From Synechococcus sp. PCC 7335 (lineage in GTDB: Bacteria > Cyanobacteriota > Cyanobacteriia > Phormidesmidales > Phormidesmidaceae): a stretch of DNA of 64,000 nucleotides. Where the stretch lies: the NCBI RefSeq assembly GCF_000155595.1, contig NZ_DS989904.1:2903720-2967719 (forward strand). The letters are read 5' to 3'. Of this stretch, positions 18,465 to 28,366 are shown in pieces; the first letter of the stretch is position 1, and each line of letters begins with the position of its first letter. Under the pieces are notes generated by a model. The model saw only the letters and a list, made by a program, of their open reading frames with translations. It did no database searches and was not told the DNA's origin. The translations under genes were made by a program, and so were the position numbers.

Positions 18465-19979
18465 ATGTCTTTTCCTAGAGCTAGCGGCATTTTGCTACAT
18501 CCCACCTCACTCCCGGGCCGTTTCGGTATTGGAGAGCTAGGTCGACATGCGTATGAATTCGTTGACTTTCTAGAAGAGACCCAGCAGACGCTATGGCAGA
18601 TCTTGCCGCTCGGCCCAACAGGACATGGGAATTCCCCCTACATGTCTTACTCAGCGATGGCGGGAAACCCTATGCTGATCAGCTTAGACAAGGTGCATGA
18701 GGAAGGACTGCTGCATACTGATGAGCTAATGCCATCTCAGCACTTTCCGGCCGATACCGTGGACTATGACAAGGTCAGCGCCTTCAAGCTATCGCTGTTG
18801 GGAAGGGCAGCGGAGCGCTTCAAACAGGCCGCTAGTGAAGAGATAAAAGCTGCGTTCAGCCAGTTTAGAGTAGAGCAGGCTAGCTGGCTAGATGATTATG
18901 CGCTGTTCATGGCTCTTAAGGGGGCAAACGGTGGGGTACCGTGGTCTGAGTGGGAGGATTCTGTAGCGGGCCGCGATGCTGATGCGCTCAACCGTGCCCG
19001 CGTCGATCTGGCGACCGACATTTTCTTTCATGAGTACATGCAGTTCGAGTTTTATCGACAGTGGTGTGCGCTCAAGAGCTACGCCAACAGGCGCGGTATC
19101 CAGATTGTGGGCGATATGCCTATCTATGTCGCGCACGACAGCGCTGATGTGTGGGCGTATCCTCAGAAATTTATGCTAGATCCAGAAACGCGAAGGCCCT
19201 CTCAAATGGCAGGAGTGCCACCGGATTATTTTAGCGAGACAGGGCAGCTCTGGGGCAATCCTACCTACAATTGGGAAGTCATGCAGGCGGATGGCTTTGA
19301 CTGGTGGATGCGGCGAATCCAGTCACTGTTAGGCTTTGTCGATTTGATTCGGATTGACCACTTCAGAGGATTTGAAGCATTTTGGGCAGTCCCTGAAGGC
19401 CATGACACAGCGATGCATGGCGAGTGGATAAAAGCCCCAGGGGTAGAGTTCTTTGAGAAGGTGGAAGCAAACTTGGGTCAGCTCCCTTTCTTGGCAGAGG
19501 ATCTAGGTTTGATTGATGAGGCGGTTGAGGCGTTGCGCGATCGCTTCGATTTCCCGGGTATGAAGATTCTTCAGTTTGCTTTTGGCTCAGACCACCTAAA
19601 TCCTTATCTGCCATACAACGTTGATCGAAACTCGCTGATTTATACCGGTACCCATGACAACGACACTACTGTTGGCTGGTATCAAAATGCTCCTGACTTT
19701 GAGAAACAAAGAATAGCGACTTACCTAGGGGCTTTTGAACCTATCTCTGTTCACTGGTCTATTATTCGTTTGGCTTTAAGTTCCATTGCGAATCAGGCAG
19801 TCATCCCTATGCAAGACATCTTGGGCTTAGGTTCTCAAGCTCGGATGAATACACCGGGCGTGGGTGAAGGTAACTGGGGCTGGCGCTATTCAGAGGCTAT
19901 GCTCACGCAAACTATCAAGACCTATCTGAAAGAACTCACTGAGCTTTACGGACGAGCGCGCGATCAGCCTTCGACTTAG
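18465..19979 (+). CDS. malQ: 4-alpha-glucanotransferase (amylomaltase)
   Basis: MalQ transfers alpha-1,4-glucan segments between acceptors and in cyanobacteria works in glycogen breakdown and maltodextrin recycling. The 504-residue GH77 protein starts with RASGILLHPTSLPGRFGIG. The catalytic residues are visible in IRIDHFRGFEAFW (nucleophile Asp), FLAEDLG (acid/base Glu) and YTGTHDNDTTVGW (transition-state Asp). The C-terminal RMNTPGVGEGNWGWR loop is complete. It is not in an operon with other glycogen genes, although pgm and a GH15 enzyme lie elsewhere in the window. Confidence 0.96.
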   Translation: MSFPRASGILLHPTSLPGRFGIGELGRHAYEFVDFLEETQQTLWQILPLGPTGHGNSPYMSYSAMAGNPMLISLDKVHEEGLLHTDELMPSQHFPADTVDYDKVSAFKLSLLGRAAERFKQAASEEIKAAFSQFRVEQASWLDDYALFMALKGANGGVPWSEWEDSVAGRDADALNRARVDLATDIFFHEYMQFEFYRQWCALKSYANRRGIQIVGDMPIYVAHDSADVWAYPQKFMLDPETRRPSQMAGVPPDYFSETGQLWGNPTYNWEVMQADGFDWWMRRIQSLLGFVDLIRIDHFRGFEAFWAVPEGHDTAMHGEWIKAPGVEFFEKVEANLGQLPFLAEDLGLIDEAVEALRDRFDFPGMKILQFAFGSDHLNPYLPYNVDRNSLIYTGTHDNDTTVGWYQNAPDFEKQRIATYLGAFEPISVHWSIIRLALSSIANQAVIPMQDILGLGSQARMNTPGVGEGNWGWRYSEAMLTQTIKTYLKELTELYGRARDQPST

Positions 19980-20164
19980 GCTGTTCTTTGTTCGGCAGGG
20001 GCACTGTCCGTTTCGGATGATTTTGCGGGTGTGACTTTGTTTGCATGACTTCAAGAATTATCAGCGACCGGATCACCCGAACCAGAAAACCGAACCTTTA
20101 AACTGGGCGGGCTTTGCTACGCTGAGCTTGAAGGGAGTTTAGTGAGTAAGAGAGCAAGATTCGT

Positions 20165-21217
20165 ATGGCAGCAACTGACTTTAAAGACTACTACGCCATT
20201 TTAGGGGTCAGTAAAACAGCAGATGCCGCCGATATCAAGCGCTCGTTCCGTAAGCTAGCTAGAAAGTATCACCCCGATGTCAACCCAGATGATAAGGCGG
20301 CTGAAGCTAAGTTTAAGGAAGTCAGCGAAGCCTACGAGGTACTTTCTGACCCGGACAAACGTAAGAAGTACGATCAGTTTGGTCAGTATTGGCAGCAGGC
20401 TAGCCGGGCGGGTGGCGGTGTTCCGGGAGGGGGCGTTCCTGGCGGGGCAGGCGGATTTGACTTTGGTTCATACGGTAGCTTCGAAGAATTTATCTTTGAG
20501 CTGCTAGGTCGTAAGGGTGGCTTTGGGGGCCCTGGCGGTGCGCAAACACGAACGCGCTATCAAACGAGACCTGGCAGCAGCGGCTTTGGTAGCACCGGCT
20601 TCGATACGAGTGGATTTGGTAGCAGTGGTTTTGGCTTTGATCCTAGGACAGCGAGCGGCGCTTCGTCCAGTCGGGGCATGTACGATCAAACAGCCGAACT
20701 GAAGCTGACTATGTCTGAAGCATTTCACGGTGTAGAAAAGCGCTTTAGTATTGGTGGCGAATCGGTAAAGGTGCGAATTCCGGCCGGTGTAAAGCCCGGA
20801 AGCAAGATTCGGCTGAAGGGAAAAGGCGCTAGGAATCCGCAAACCCAACAGCGCGGGGATGTGTATCTAACCGTGGAAATCGCACCTCACAACTTTTTTC
20901 AATTCGATGGCGACAATTTAGTTTGTGAAGTGCCAATCGCTCCTGATGAAGCCGTTCTAGGGGCTAAAGTGGAAGTACCTACTCCCGACGGTAGTGTCAC
21001 GGTTAGCATTCCGGCTGGAGTGAAGTCAGGTCAGTCCCTACGACTGCGAGGGAAGGGATGGCCCAAGAAGAAAGGTAGCGATCGCACTGATCAGATTGTG
21101 AAGGTAATGATTACCCCTTCTAAGAACTTAAGCGAGAAGGAGAAATCTCTCTACGAGCAAATCAAAGACAATCGTACAAGCGATCCTAGAGCAGAGATAT
21201 CTAACATCAGACTGTAG
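20165..21217 (+). CDS. DnaJ-type co-chaperone, type II (CbpA-like)
   Basis: This protein stimulates Hsp70 ATPase and delivers clients. The 350-residue protein has an N-terminal J domain with the essential HPD at KYHPDVNPDD (residues about 37-46). A long Gly/Phe/Ser-rich linker follows (about 82-175, many GFGSSGF-like repeats). The C-terminal substrate-binding barrels contain RIPAGVKPGSKIRLKGKG and SIPAGVKSGQSLRLRGKGW. The zinc-finger CxxCxGxG repeats of DnaJ are absent, so it is type II. No dnaK or grpE is adjacent; the sensor kinase gene follows after 105 bp. Confidence 0.92.
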   Translation: MAATDFKDYYAILGVSKTADAADIKRSFRKLARKYHPDVNPDDKAAEAKFKEVSEAYEVLSDPDKRKKYDQFGQYWQQASRAGGGVPGGGVPGGAGGFDFGSYGSFEEFIFELLGRKGGFGGPGGAQTRTRYQTRPGSSGFGSTGFDTSGFGSSGFGFDPRTASGASSSRGMYDQTAELKLTMSEAFHGVEKRFSIGGESVKVRIPAGVKPGSKIRLKGKGARNPQTQQRGDVYLTVEIAPHNFFQFDGDNLVCEVPIAPDEAVLGAKVEVPTPDGSVTVSIPAGVKSGQSLRLRGKGWPKKKGSDRTDQIVKVMITPSKNLSEKEKSLYEQIKDNRTSDPRAEISNIRL

Positions 21218-21258
21218 TGCTTAAGTTAGTAGCGCTTAAGATGGTAGTGCTTAAAACG
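21214..21258. repeat. Three tandem copies of a 15-nt unit
   Basis: GTAGTGCTTAAG-like units are repeated three times at an exact 15-nt period, starting at the dnaJ-like stop codon and running into the spacer before the sensor kinase. Copies differ at a few positions. Confidence 0.75.
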
Positions 21259-21322
21259 CTTACTTTTGAAGCGGTAGCTCCTAGAGCTGTAAATATTTAG
21301 ATCGTAGAGGCATGAGTCTCTG

Positions 21323-22774
21323 GTGCAGCTTCAATCCTTCCGCATTCGCATTGCTCTGCTCTCCGTCGCACTAGCAGGTAGTGCGCTAATTGGATTTGCT
21401 TTTGTGGCTTGGCGACTAATTTATGTTGCCAAGATTGGTAGCTTGGATGCCAAGCTAAGAGAGCAGCTACAGCAGATGACAGTTGTGCGATCGCCCGAGT
21501 GGTTTCAAAGCTTTAGCCAAGAGCTGCCTGGAGAGATTGTCACTCAAATTGGCACACCTATTATCTTGCTAGCTACTGATTCGATAGGAAATACGCGGCA
21601 CTATTCTGTTAGAGGAGCCCAGTTAGGCGGTGAGCCTTTAGAAACAAATGAGCTGATGAAAACAATTGGTGATCAGCTCTCAAACGACATTGCAGAAGCG
21701 GTTGCGGTAGGGACTGCGACTTTCCGTCGGAGTAGTGCCAAAACTGTGCTGACGCGGAATACCGCAACGGGTAGCTGGCGAATAGGGATCGTCCATTCTG
21801 AGGCTGGAAGAGGCGTGATTGCCGTTAGTCTGCAGACTATCGATCGAGATATGGCGATCATCCGTAATATTTTTCTTGTGGTGATCCCAGCGACGACACT
21901 GATGATCGCGGTTGGCGCTTGGATCCTATCTGGCAGCGCGCTCAAGCCAGTTGAAAAGCTCACTGGTGCAATCAAACAGGTCACAGCAACTGGGCTAGAT
22001 CAGCAAGTTCCCATTGGCAGCAGCGATGTGGAATTTGTTGAGTTAATCGAAGTATTTAATCAAATGCTTGCTCGCTTGGCACGTAGCTTCAAGCAGTCTT
22101 CTCGGTTTAGTGGCGATGCAGCGCATGAGCTAAAGACGCCTCTAGCAATTCTACGTGGCGAGCTAGAAAGGGTGATGCAGCAGGCTGAGCCTGGATCTGA
22201 TTTACAGCAGAGCTTGAGCCAACTAATGGATGAGGTATCGCGGCTGAGTACGATTGTACGGAAGCTGTTGCTGCTATCGCTAGCGGATGCTGGACAGATG
22301 AGCCTACGTCAAAAACCGGTAGACATAGGCGAAATTTTGACTTTGTTGCTAGAAGATGTGGAAATGCTTGCGCCTGATCTGCTAGTGAAAGTGGATCTAA
22401 CCACAAAGCTGAATGTGCAGGGCGATCGCGACTTACTTACTCAGGTTCTGCAAAATCTAATCGACAATGCCATTAAGTACAACTTGCCAGAGGGTTCGAC
22501 TAATCGATGGCTGTCGATTGAGGGCAAAGAGGAAGGCATGATGATTGCGATCACCATGACTAATTCGTCTATTGGTATTCCTAATGAAGATCGCGATCAC
22601 ATTTTTGATCGGTTCTATCGCGGCGATCTCTCTCGCAATCGCAAGCGAGAAGGGTTTGGGCTGGGCTTAAGCTTGTCTAGAGAAATTGCTAGAGCCCATA
22701 AAGGAGAGTTAAAGCTAGAGAACACTCAACCTGGCGTCGTAGCTTTTACACTGGTATTACCGATCCAATCTTGA
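21323..22774 (+). CDS. Sensor histidine kinase (HAMP, HisKA, HATPase)
   Basis: This is a 483-residue membrane sensor. A first membrane helix lies at about 9-32. An extracytoplasmic domain of about 150 residues follows, then a second helix at about 187-205 (FLVVIPATTLMIAVGAWIL) and a HAMP domain. The HisKA box GDAAHELKTPLAIL carries the phosphorylated His268. The ATPase domain has the N box NLIDNAIKYN and G box GFGLGLSLSREIARAH. The G1 region is TNSSIGIPNED rather than DNGxGI, as in CusS-like kinases. The start is GTG at 21323. No response regulator is adjacent; the carotenoid oxygenase starts 9 bp downstream, suggesting one transcript. The signal sensed is unknown. Confidence 0.92.
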   Translation: MQLQSFRIRIALLSVALAGSALIGFAFVAWRLIYVAKIGSLDAKLREQLQQMTVVRSPEWFQSFSQELPGEIVTQIGTPIILLATDSIGNTRHYSVRGAQLGGEPLETNELMKTIGDQLSNDIAEAVAVGTATFRRSSAKTVLTRNTATGSWRIGIVHSEAGRGVIAVSLQTIDRDMAIIRNIFLVVIPATTLMIAVGAWILSGSALKPVEKLTGAIKQVTATGLDQQVPIGSSDVEFVELIEVFNQMLARLARSFKQSSRFSGDAAHELKTPLAILRGELERVMQQAEPGSDLQQSLSQLMDEVSRLSTIVRKLLLLSLADAGQMSLRQKPVDIGEILTLLLEDVEMLAPDLLVKVDLTTKLNVQGDRDLLTQVLQNLIDNAIKYNLPEGSTNRWLSIEGKEEGMMIAITMTNSSIGIPNEDRDHIFDRFYRGDLSRNRKREGFGLGLSLSREIARAHKGELKLENTQPGVVAFTLVLPIQS

Positions 22775-22783
22775 TTCGCTGCT

Positions 22784-24289
22784 ATGGCTTCCTCGTTGAC
22801 TAGTTCGCTCTCCTCGGTTGATACCGCTAGTAATGCACTTGGTAACAAGATAGCCTCTGATAACGAACCACAGCCCTGGCATGGTGCCTTTGCCGAACCG
22901 GCAAAAGAGTTTCCGCCAACGGATCTAGCGGTTCTCTCTGGGGACATTCCTGAAGACTTACAAGGCACGTTCTATCAAAATGGAACCGGGCGATTGGAAC
23001 GTGGTGGACAGCCTGTGGGTCACTGGTTTGATGGTGACGGTGCGGTTCTACGAGTGAAACTCTCACCAGCGGGGGCAAAGGCTACCTATCGCTACGTGCA
23101 AACGCAGGGTTATAAAGCAGAGAGTGAAGCGGGCAGATTCTTGTTCGGCAACTATGGAATGCGATCGCCTGGCCCCTTATGGAAACATATGCTAGGCCTA
23201 TTTAACGGTACTGCTATCAAAAATTCTGCCAACACGTCTGTTTTTGCCTTAGAAGACAAACTCTTAGCGCTGTGGGAGGCGGGAAACCCTCACAGCCTAG
23301 ATCTAGAAACGTTAGAAACGATTGGCTTAGAGTCTTTGGGCTGGCTAAAAACAGCTCAACCTTTCTCCGCTCATCCTTTAAGAGATCCTATCAGCGGTGA
23401 AATTTATAGTATTGGCGTGGATTCTTTGTGCGAGCTATCGATCTATCGATGCGATGCGAGCGGTGGATTGGTTAAGAAACGGGCGATCGCCCTCAAAGAA
23501 ATTCCACTAGTGCATAGCTTTGTCATTGCCGGACCGTATCTAATATTTCTGGTATCACCTGTCAAAGTGAACCCGCTACCGCTGCTGTTGAACAAACTTG
23601 CCTATGCCGATGCGGTAAAATGGGCGCCAGATCTAGGAACGCGCACTATTGTTGTGGATCGCGAGAGCTTAGAAACTGTTTCTGATAGCTATACTGATTC
23701 GTGGTTCCAGTGGCACTATGGCAACGGCTGTCTAGAAGCAGATGGCAGCATTCGTCTAGACTACGCTCGGTTTGACGATTTCGCTCATATTAATGAAGTC
23801 CTTAGAGAAGTGCCTTCCGGGCGGATGAAAACCAAAGCCTATGGCAGACTTTGGCAGCTCAAACTAGAGCCAAAGTCTGGCCGCATACTCAGCAACGACT
23901 GTGTAGTCGACCAAGACTGTGAATTTCCCCAAGTGCCAAGTAATCAGGTAGGTCTGCCGTGGGAGCAAACCTATGTGCTGATGCACCGTGAGGGAGTAAA
24001 GACGGGGGAAGACTGGTTTGGTGCAGTCGGTCGGTTTGACTATACAACACAGCAGTTGACTCAAACGGATCTAGGCGATGGCGTCTATGGGAGTGAGCCG
24101 CTGCATGTCGTAGGTAGGCAAACAGCAAAGACCTCAGAAGGATGGCTTTTGATAGTCGTCTACAACTCGCTAAACAGCCGTAGTGAACTGTGGATTTTTG
24201 CGGCTAAGACCTTAGGTGAACCCGTTTGCCGTGTGGCCCTACCCAGTGTAGTCCCAATTGGATTTCACGGTACTTGGCAAGCGTCTTAG
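22784..24289 (+). CDS. Carotenoid oxygenase (apocarotenoid cleavage type)
   Basis: RPE65-family enzymes cleave carotenoids or apocarotenoids with a four-histidine Fe(II) centre; the nearest studied relative type is the cyanobacterial apocarotenoid-15,15'-oxygenase that forms retinal. The 501-residue protein has PEDLQGTFYQNGTGRLERGG and WFDGDG at the front. All four ligands are present: His197 (SAHPLRDP), His244 (VHSFV), His311 (WHYGNG) and His495 (FHGTW). No signal peptide or membrane segment is seen. It starts 9 bp after the sensor kinase and is probably translated from the same mRNA. The exact substrate is inferred, not shown. Confidence 0.92.
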   Translation: MASSLTSSLSSVDTASNALGNKIASDNEPQPWHGAFAEPAKEFPPTDLAVLSGDIPEDLQGTFYQNGTGRLERGGQPVGHWFDGDGAVLRVKLSPAGAKATYRYVQTQGYKAESEAGRFLFGNYGMRSPGPLWKHMLGLFNGTAIKNSANTSVFALEDKLLALWEAGNPHSLDLETLETIGLESLGWLKTAQPFSAHPLRDPISGEIYSIGVDSLCELSIYRCDASGGLVKKRAIALKEIPLVHSFVIAGPYLIFLVSPVKVNPLPLLLNKLAYADAVKWAPDLGTRTIVVDRESLETVSDSYTDSWFQWHYGNGCLEADGSIRLDYARFDDFAHINEVLREVPSGRMKTKAYGRLWQLKLEPKSGRILSNDCVVDQDCEFPQVPSNQVGLPWEQTYVLMHREGVKTGEDWFGAVGRFDYTTQQLTQTDLGDGVYGSEPLHVVGRQTAKTSEGWLLIVVYNSLNSRSELWIFAAKTLGEPVCRVALPSVVPIGFHGTWQAS

Positions 24290-24536
24290 GCGTTAGCGCT
24301 TACACAGGTGTTCGCTAACCGTAATTTTCAATCCAAGAAAATAGAGTCTGATGATTGTGAATTCTTTAGAGACTGCTAGAGACTGCGCCTAAAGATGAAA
24401 TTTGTTTGAATTAACTAGTAGACCAACTAGTAGAATTCTCGGAAATCTTAGAAAAATCTCAGAGTCAGCTCAAAAATTAGCTTAGGATAAGGTCGAAGTT
24501 GCGTCCTGACAGTTGAGCTGTCAGCAGAAAAGATCA

Positions 24537-26432
24537 GTGAAATACCAGCCTATCGAAGACTACGGCTTGATTGGTAACATGCGTACGACTGCGCTGATTG
24601 GGCTAAATGGATCGATCGACTGGTTCTGCCATCCTCGCCACGATTCTCCTAGTATCTTCGGCTCTATCCTCGATGCCGACAAGGGAGGCCACTTCAAGAT
24701 CGAGTCCCTAGTAGAAAACGACCATCATAAGCAGTTTTACTACCCTGAAACGAATATCTTGATTACTCGATTTCTTTGCGACTGCGGTGTCGGAGAAGTG
24801 GTCGACTTCATGCCGCTTGGCAATTCTCACATGCGCAACTGGATTATTCGCCAAGTTCGCACTGTTCGCCGAGAGATTACCTTTCGAGCGGAGTGCTACC
24901 CAGCTTTTGAATATGGCCTGGCAACGCACAAGACTAAAGAGATTGCTAACGGAGCCGCTTTCTTATGCGATCGCAACCCCTGCAGGGACACCCGCCCCCT
25001 TGATCCTAATGATGAGTCTGAGTCGATTGAATGCGAGTACTTTGAGCTGATTACCGACATCCCACTCCGGATTAACGATAGGGGCGCTTTTGCTGAGTTC
25101 ACTTTAACAGAGGGAGAAAGTGCTGTCTTTATCTTTCGACCGGCTGGTCAATCGGCCAAAAGCGAACAGTTCGACAATCTCAATCAGGCGGCTGAGACTT
25201 TCTTTCACGAAACAACAGACTACTGGAGAGATTGGCTTTCTCACTGTGTTTATACAGGCCGATGGAGACGCCGAGTTGAGCGCTCGGCACTAGCGCTAAA
25301 GCTGTTGACCTACGAGCCTACGGGCGCAATTGTGGCTGCGCCTACCACCAGCCTGCCAGAACAGATTGGCGGTGAGCGCAACTGGGACTATCGCTACACT
25401 TGGATTCGCGACGCTGCCTTCACCGTGTATGCCCTAATCCGAGTGGGATTTACAGAAGAAGCAAGGGCATTTATGGGTTGGCTAGAAGCTCGCTGTCAGG
25501 AGCTAGGAGAAGGGGGTAGCTTGAAGATTATGTATCGCATAGATGGCGAGCTAGATCTCAAAGAAGAGCATCTAGACCACCTTGAAGGCTACAAAGGTTC
25601 TAAGCCTGTGCGCGTCGGCAACGGAGCTTACGATCAGCTACAGCTAGATATCTGTGGTGAGCTAATGGACTCTGTGTATCTCTACAACAAGCATGGCGAT
25701 TTTATCTCTTATTCTTTTTGGACGCATCTGCGCTATCTGACTAACTGGGTTTGTGACAATTGGCAACGCAAAGACCAGGGCGTCTGGGAGTCTAGAGGCG
25801 GCCCGAAAAATCATGTCTACTCTCGGCTGATGTGTTGGGTAGCCGTTGACCGGGCGCTTCGGATTGCAGAAGAGCGGTCTTTTCCAGCCGATCGTTCTCG
25901 CTGGCAAGAAGTGAGAGACGAAATCTTTGAAGAAATTCTAGAGAAGGGTTGGGACGAAGAACGAGGTGCTTTTGTACAAGCTTACGGTTCAAAAGATTTA
26001 GATGCAGGCTGTTTGATTATGCCGCTAGTCTTCTTCATGGGGGCTAGCGATCCAAAGATGCAGAGCACCATTGAAGCAGTGAGAAAGCCACCCCGACAGG
26101 GCGGATTAACGGCGAATAGTTTGGTATACCGATACAATCCTCTAAATTCCGAGGGCGAATCGAGCGATGGATTAGACGGCGAGGAAGGTACCTTCAACCT
26201 CTGTACTTTTTGGCTGGTAGAAGCCCTGACCCGAGCAGGCTCTACGCACCCTGATTCGCTCAACGAAGCTCGAAGGATCTTTGAAGAGATGCTCACCTAC
26301 GCTAATCATGTAGGCCTATACGCAGAGGAAACTGGCACTAGCGGTGAAGGTCTAGGCAATTTCCCTCAGGCCTTTACGCACATTGCTCTAATTAGTGCTG
26401 CCTGGAACCTTAGTGAGGCGTTAGAGGCTTAG
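24537..26432 (+). CDS. Glycoside hydrolase family 15 protein (glucoamylase/trehalase-like)
   Basis: GH15 enzymes release glucose from alpha-glucans or trehalose with inversion. The 631-residue protein has the bacterial two-part layout: an N-terminal beta-sandwich (MKYQPIEDYGLIGNMRTTALIG, GSIDWFCHPRHDSPS) and an (alpha/alpha)6 barrel. The barrel carries ERNWDYRYTWIRDAAFT, and a C-terminal EEGTFNLCTFWLVEAL holds a likely catalytic glutamate. GTG 24537 is chosen because family members start at this point and AGAAAAG precedes it; a TTG 24 bases upstream is less likely. No signal peptide is seen, so it is cytoplasmic and could feed glycogen-derived glucose into metabolism. Whether it acts on glucan or trehalose cannot be told here. 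Confidence 0.9.
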   Translation: MKYQPIEDYGLIGNMRTTALIGLNGSIDWFCHPRHDSPSIFGSILDADKGGHFKIESLVENDHHKQFYYPETNILITRFLCDCGVGEVVDFMPLGNSHMRNWIIRQVRTVRREITFRAECYPAFEYGLATHKTKEIANGAAFLCDRNPCRDTRPLDPNDESESIECEYFELITDIPLRINDRGAFAEFTLTEGESAVFIFRPAGQSAKSEQFDNLNQAAETFFHETTDYWRDWLSHCVYTGRWRRRVERSALALKLLTYEPTGAIVAAPTTSLPEQIGGERNWDYRYTWIRDAAFTVYALIRVGFTEEARAFMGWLEARCQELGEGGSLKIMYRIDGELDLKEEHLDHLEGYKGSKPVRVGNGAYDQLQLDICGELMDSVYLYNKHGDFISYSFWTHLRYLTNWVCDNWQRKDQGVWESRGGPKNHVYSRLMCWVAVDRALRIAEERSFPADRSRWQEVRDEIFEEILEKGWDEERGAFVQAYGSKDLDAGCLIMPLVFFMGASDPKMQSTIEAVRKPPRQGGLTANSLVYRYNPLNSEGESSDGLDGEEGTFNLCTFWLVEALTRAGSTHPDSLNEARRIFEEMLTYANHVGLYAEETGTSGEGLGNFPQAFTHIALISAAWNLSEALEA

Positions 26433-26502
26433 GCATGACCTATATGCGCTCTATCTTTATGTACGCTCAATGTGAGCTGCAGTTTTTAGTGGCACGTAGG
26501 TT

Positions 26503-26697
26503 CTATTGCTCTCTAGAGTCGATAATAAGGCCCCGAGCAGATTGGGCAGCAGATTCTCGGGTGGGATGGACTTCGCCATCGTCTAGAACCGTAAAGTCTG
26601 GAGTGAAGACCCAGCAGCGATAACCGAGTTCTGTGCGGGCGATCGCAATTACCCAATCGGGCTGGGTCAAAATATCAACAAGCTGACAGTATTGCAT
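26503..26697 (-). CDS. Small hypothetical protein, 64 aa
   Basis: I do not recognise a named family. The 64-residue protein (MQYCQLVDIL start, then GYRCWVFTPDFTVLDDGEVHPTRESAAQSAR) looks like the short single-domain proteins common in cyanobacteria, in which a beta-hairpin with an aromatic core is followed by a helix. No membrane segment is seen. It converges on the GH15 gene with a 70-bp gap. A plus-strand frame over the same bases is less protein-like. Confidence 0.5.
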   Translation of the reverse strand: MQYCQLVDILTQPDWVIAIARTELGYRCWVFTPDFTVLDDGEVHPTRESAAQSARGLIIDSREQ

Positions 26698-27121
26698 AGT
26701 TAAAACGGGTGCTGCGTAGATCGCTGCAAATAGAAGCTAGTACAAAGAACCTGTTAGCAGCCAAAGGTTAGAGCTAATAAGTTAAGTTCAACATCAGCTA
26801 AGTTCAACATCCCATCAGCATCTCAAAATCAGCCCCTAATCACTTCCACTTTCGAACGGCGGTCATCTCGAATTTATCTATAGGTTGACTATGTGCGATA
26901 AAGATGTAGATTACGTTAGGCTTAGACACATTTGAGCGGCGTAGCCGTCACGCATCAACATATGTTTCAAAGGTGCGTTTCAGAGGTGTCGATTTAGTTC
27001 AGGTGTACTAAAATCAGTATAGCGAATTCCACCTGGATTAATTTTACCTCCAGCTAACTTTACAAACCTTTCAATTCACTTCTTAGAATTTAGCCAAACA
27101 ACTCTGCGGAAATACTGACTT
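26698..27121. other. 424-bp spacer, recA upstream region
   Basis: This noncoding stretch lies between the small hypothetical gene (minus) and recA (plus). It holds a period-16 tandem duplication at 26783-26813 and presumably the recA promoter. A search by eye for a cyanobacterial LexA box (AGTAC-N6-GTACT type) found none that is convincing. Confidence 0.55.
26783..26813. repeat. Tandem duplication, period 16
   Basis: TAAGTTCAACATC is repeated 16 nt apart in the recA upstream spacer (26783-26798 and from 26799). Confidence 0.75.
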
Positions 27122-28258
27122 ATGGCTGCTAACGCCTCTTCTGAAAAGCAAAAAGCTCTGACTTCTGTGCTGACTCAAATTGAGCGCAACTTTGGTAAAG
27201 GCTCCATCATGCGGTTAGGCGAAGCTAGCCGTATGCAGGTAGAAACTATTCCTACTGGCGCGCTGACTCTAGATATGGCTTTAGGCGGCGGATTGCCTAA
27301 AGGCCGGGTAATTGAGATATATGGTCCAGAGAGTTCGGGTAAGACAACACTGGCTTTGCATGCGATCGCAGAAATTCAGCGTCAAGGTGGGGTAGCTGCC
27401 TTTGTTGATGCAGAACATGCGCTTGATCCTTACTATGCTGCGAACCTAGGTGTGGATGTGGAGAATCTGCTGATCTCTCAACCGGATACGGGCGAGATGG
27501 GCCTAGAGATCTGCGATCAGCTCGTGCGCTCTTCGGCAGTCGATTTGATTGTTGTAGATTCTGTAGCCGCGCTTACGCCTCGCGCCGAAATTGAAGGTGA
27601 AATGGGTGACTCTCATATGGGTCTTCAGGCCCGGTTGATGAGTCAGGCGCTAAGAAAGATTACCGGTAACATCGGCAAGTCGCAATGCACTGTTATCTTC
27701 CTCAACCAGCTACGTCTAAAGATCGGTGTTACCTACGGTAATCCAGAGACTACCACGGGCGGGAATGCGCTAAAGTTTTATGCCTCTGTGCGTTTAGACA
27801 TTCGCCGCATTCAAACGCTGAAGAAAGGCAACGATCAATTTGGTATTCGAGTAAAAGTCAAAGTTGCTAAAAACAAGGTAGCTCCACCTTTTCGCATTGC
27901 CGAGTTCGATATTATCTTTGGCGAGGGTATTTCCATCCTAGGCTGCCTGTTAGATATTGCCGAAGAACACGACATTGTTGTACGCAAAGGTGCATGGTAC
28001 AGCTATGAAGGTAATAACGTTGCTCAGGGCCGAGATAACACTATTATCCGCATGAAGGAAGACCCAGAGTTTGCGGCGAAAGTGAAAGCACAGGTAATGG
28101 AGAAAATCAAACCAGAGGCTATTCCAATTGAGCCCGAGGTAGAAAGTGTCGTTACCCCACCTGAAGAAGTAGATGTCAGTGCTGAGACGGCTGGCACTGA
28201 AGCTGAAACTGTAAAGGAAGCAAAAGCTAGAAGCAGCCGCAGCAAAGCAAAGAAATAG
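27122..28258 (+). CDS. recA: Recombinase RecA
   Basis: RecA forms the nucleoprotein filament for homologous recombination and recombinational repair. The 378-residue protein starts conventionally ([25 protein letters not shown]). It has the Walker A motif [10 protein letters not shown], the Walker B region [11 protein letters not shown], and loop 2 near [14 protein letters not shown]. The C-terminal tail is acidic and then basic (ending RSSRSKAKK). The long upstream spacer is described separately. recX and lexA are not nearby. Confidence 0.98.
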   Translation: MAANASSEKQKALTSVLTQIERNFGKGSIMRLGEASRMQVETIPTGALTLDMALGGGLPKGRVIEIYGPESSGKTTLALHAIAEIQRQGGVAAFVDAEHALDPYYAANLGVDVENLLISQPDTGEMGLEICDQLVRSSAVDLIVVDSVAALTPRAEIEGEMGDSHMGLQARLMSQALRKITGNIGKSQCTVIFLNQLRLKIGVTYGNPETTTGGNALKFYASVRLDIRRIQTLKKGNDQFGIRVKVKVAKNKVAPPFRIAEFDIIFGEGISILGCLLDIAEEHDIVVRKGAWYSYEGNNVAQGRDNTIIRMKEDPEFAAKVKAQVMEKIKPEAIPIEPEVESVVTPPEEVDVSAETAGTEAETVKEAKARSSRSKAKK

Positions 28259-28366
28259 CCTCAATCTAGAATCTAGCTAGCCACCTTCTCAAAGCCCAAG
28301 CTAAACACAGCGGTGCGTAGATGCACAACTACATCGACAGCTTGAGATGATCATCTTAGACGAAGG

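Noticed and set aside
26990-27030. A LexA-type box upstream of recA
   Set aside because: The segment GTACTAAAATCAGTA has half-sites in the wrong arrangement compared with AGTAC-N6-GTACT, and no better match was seen.
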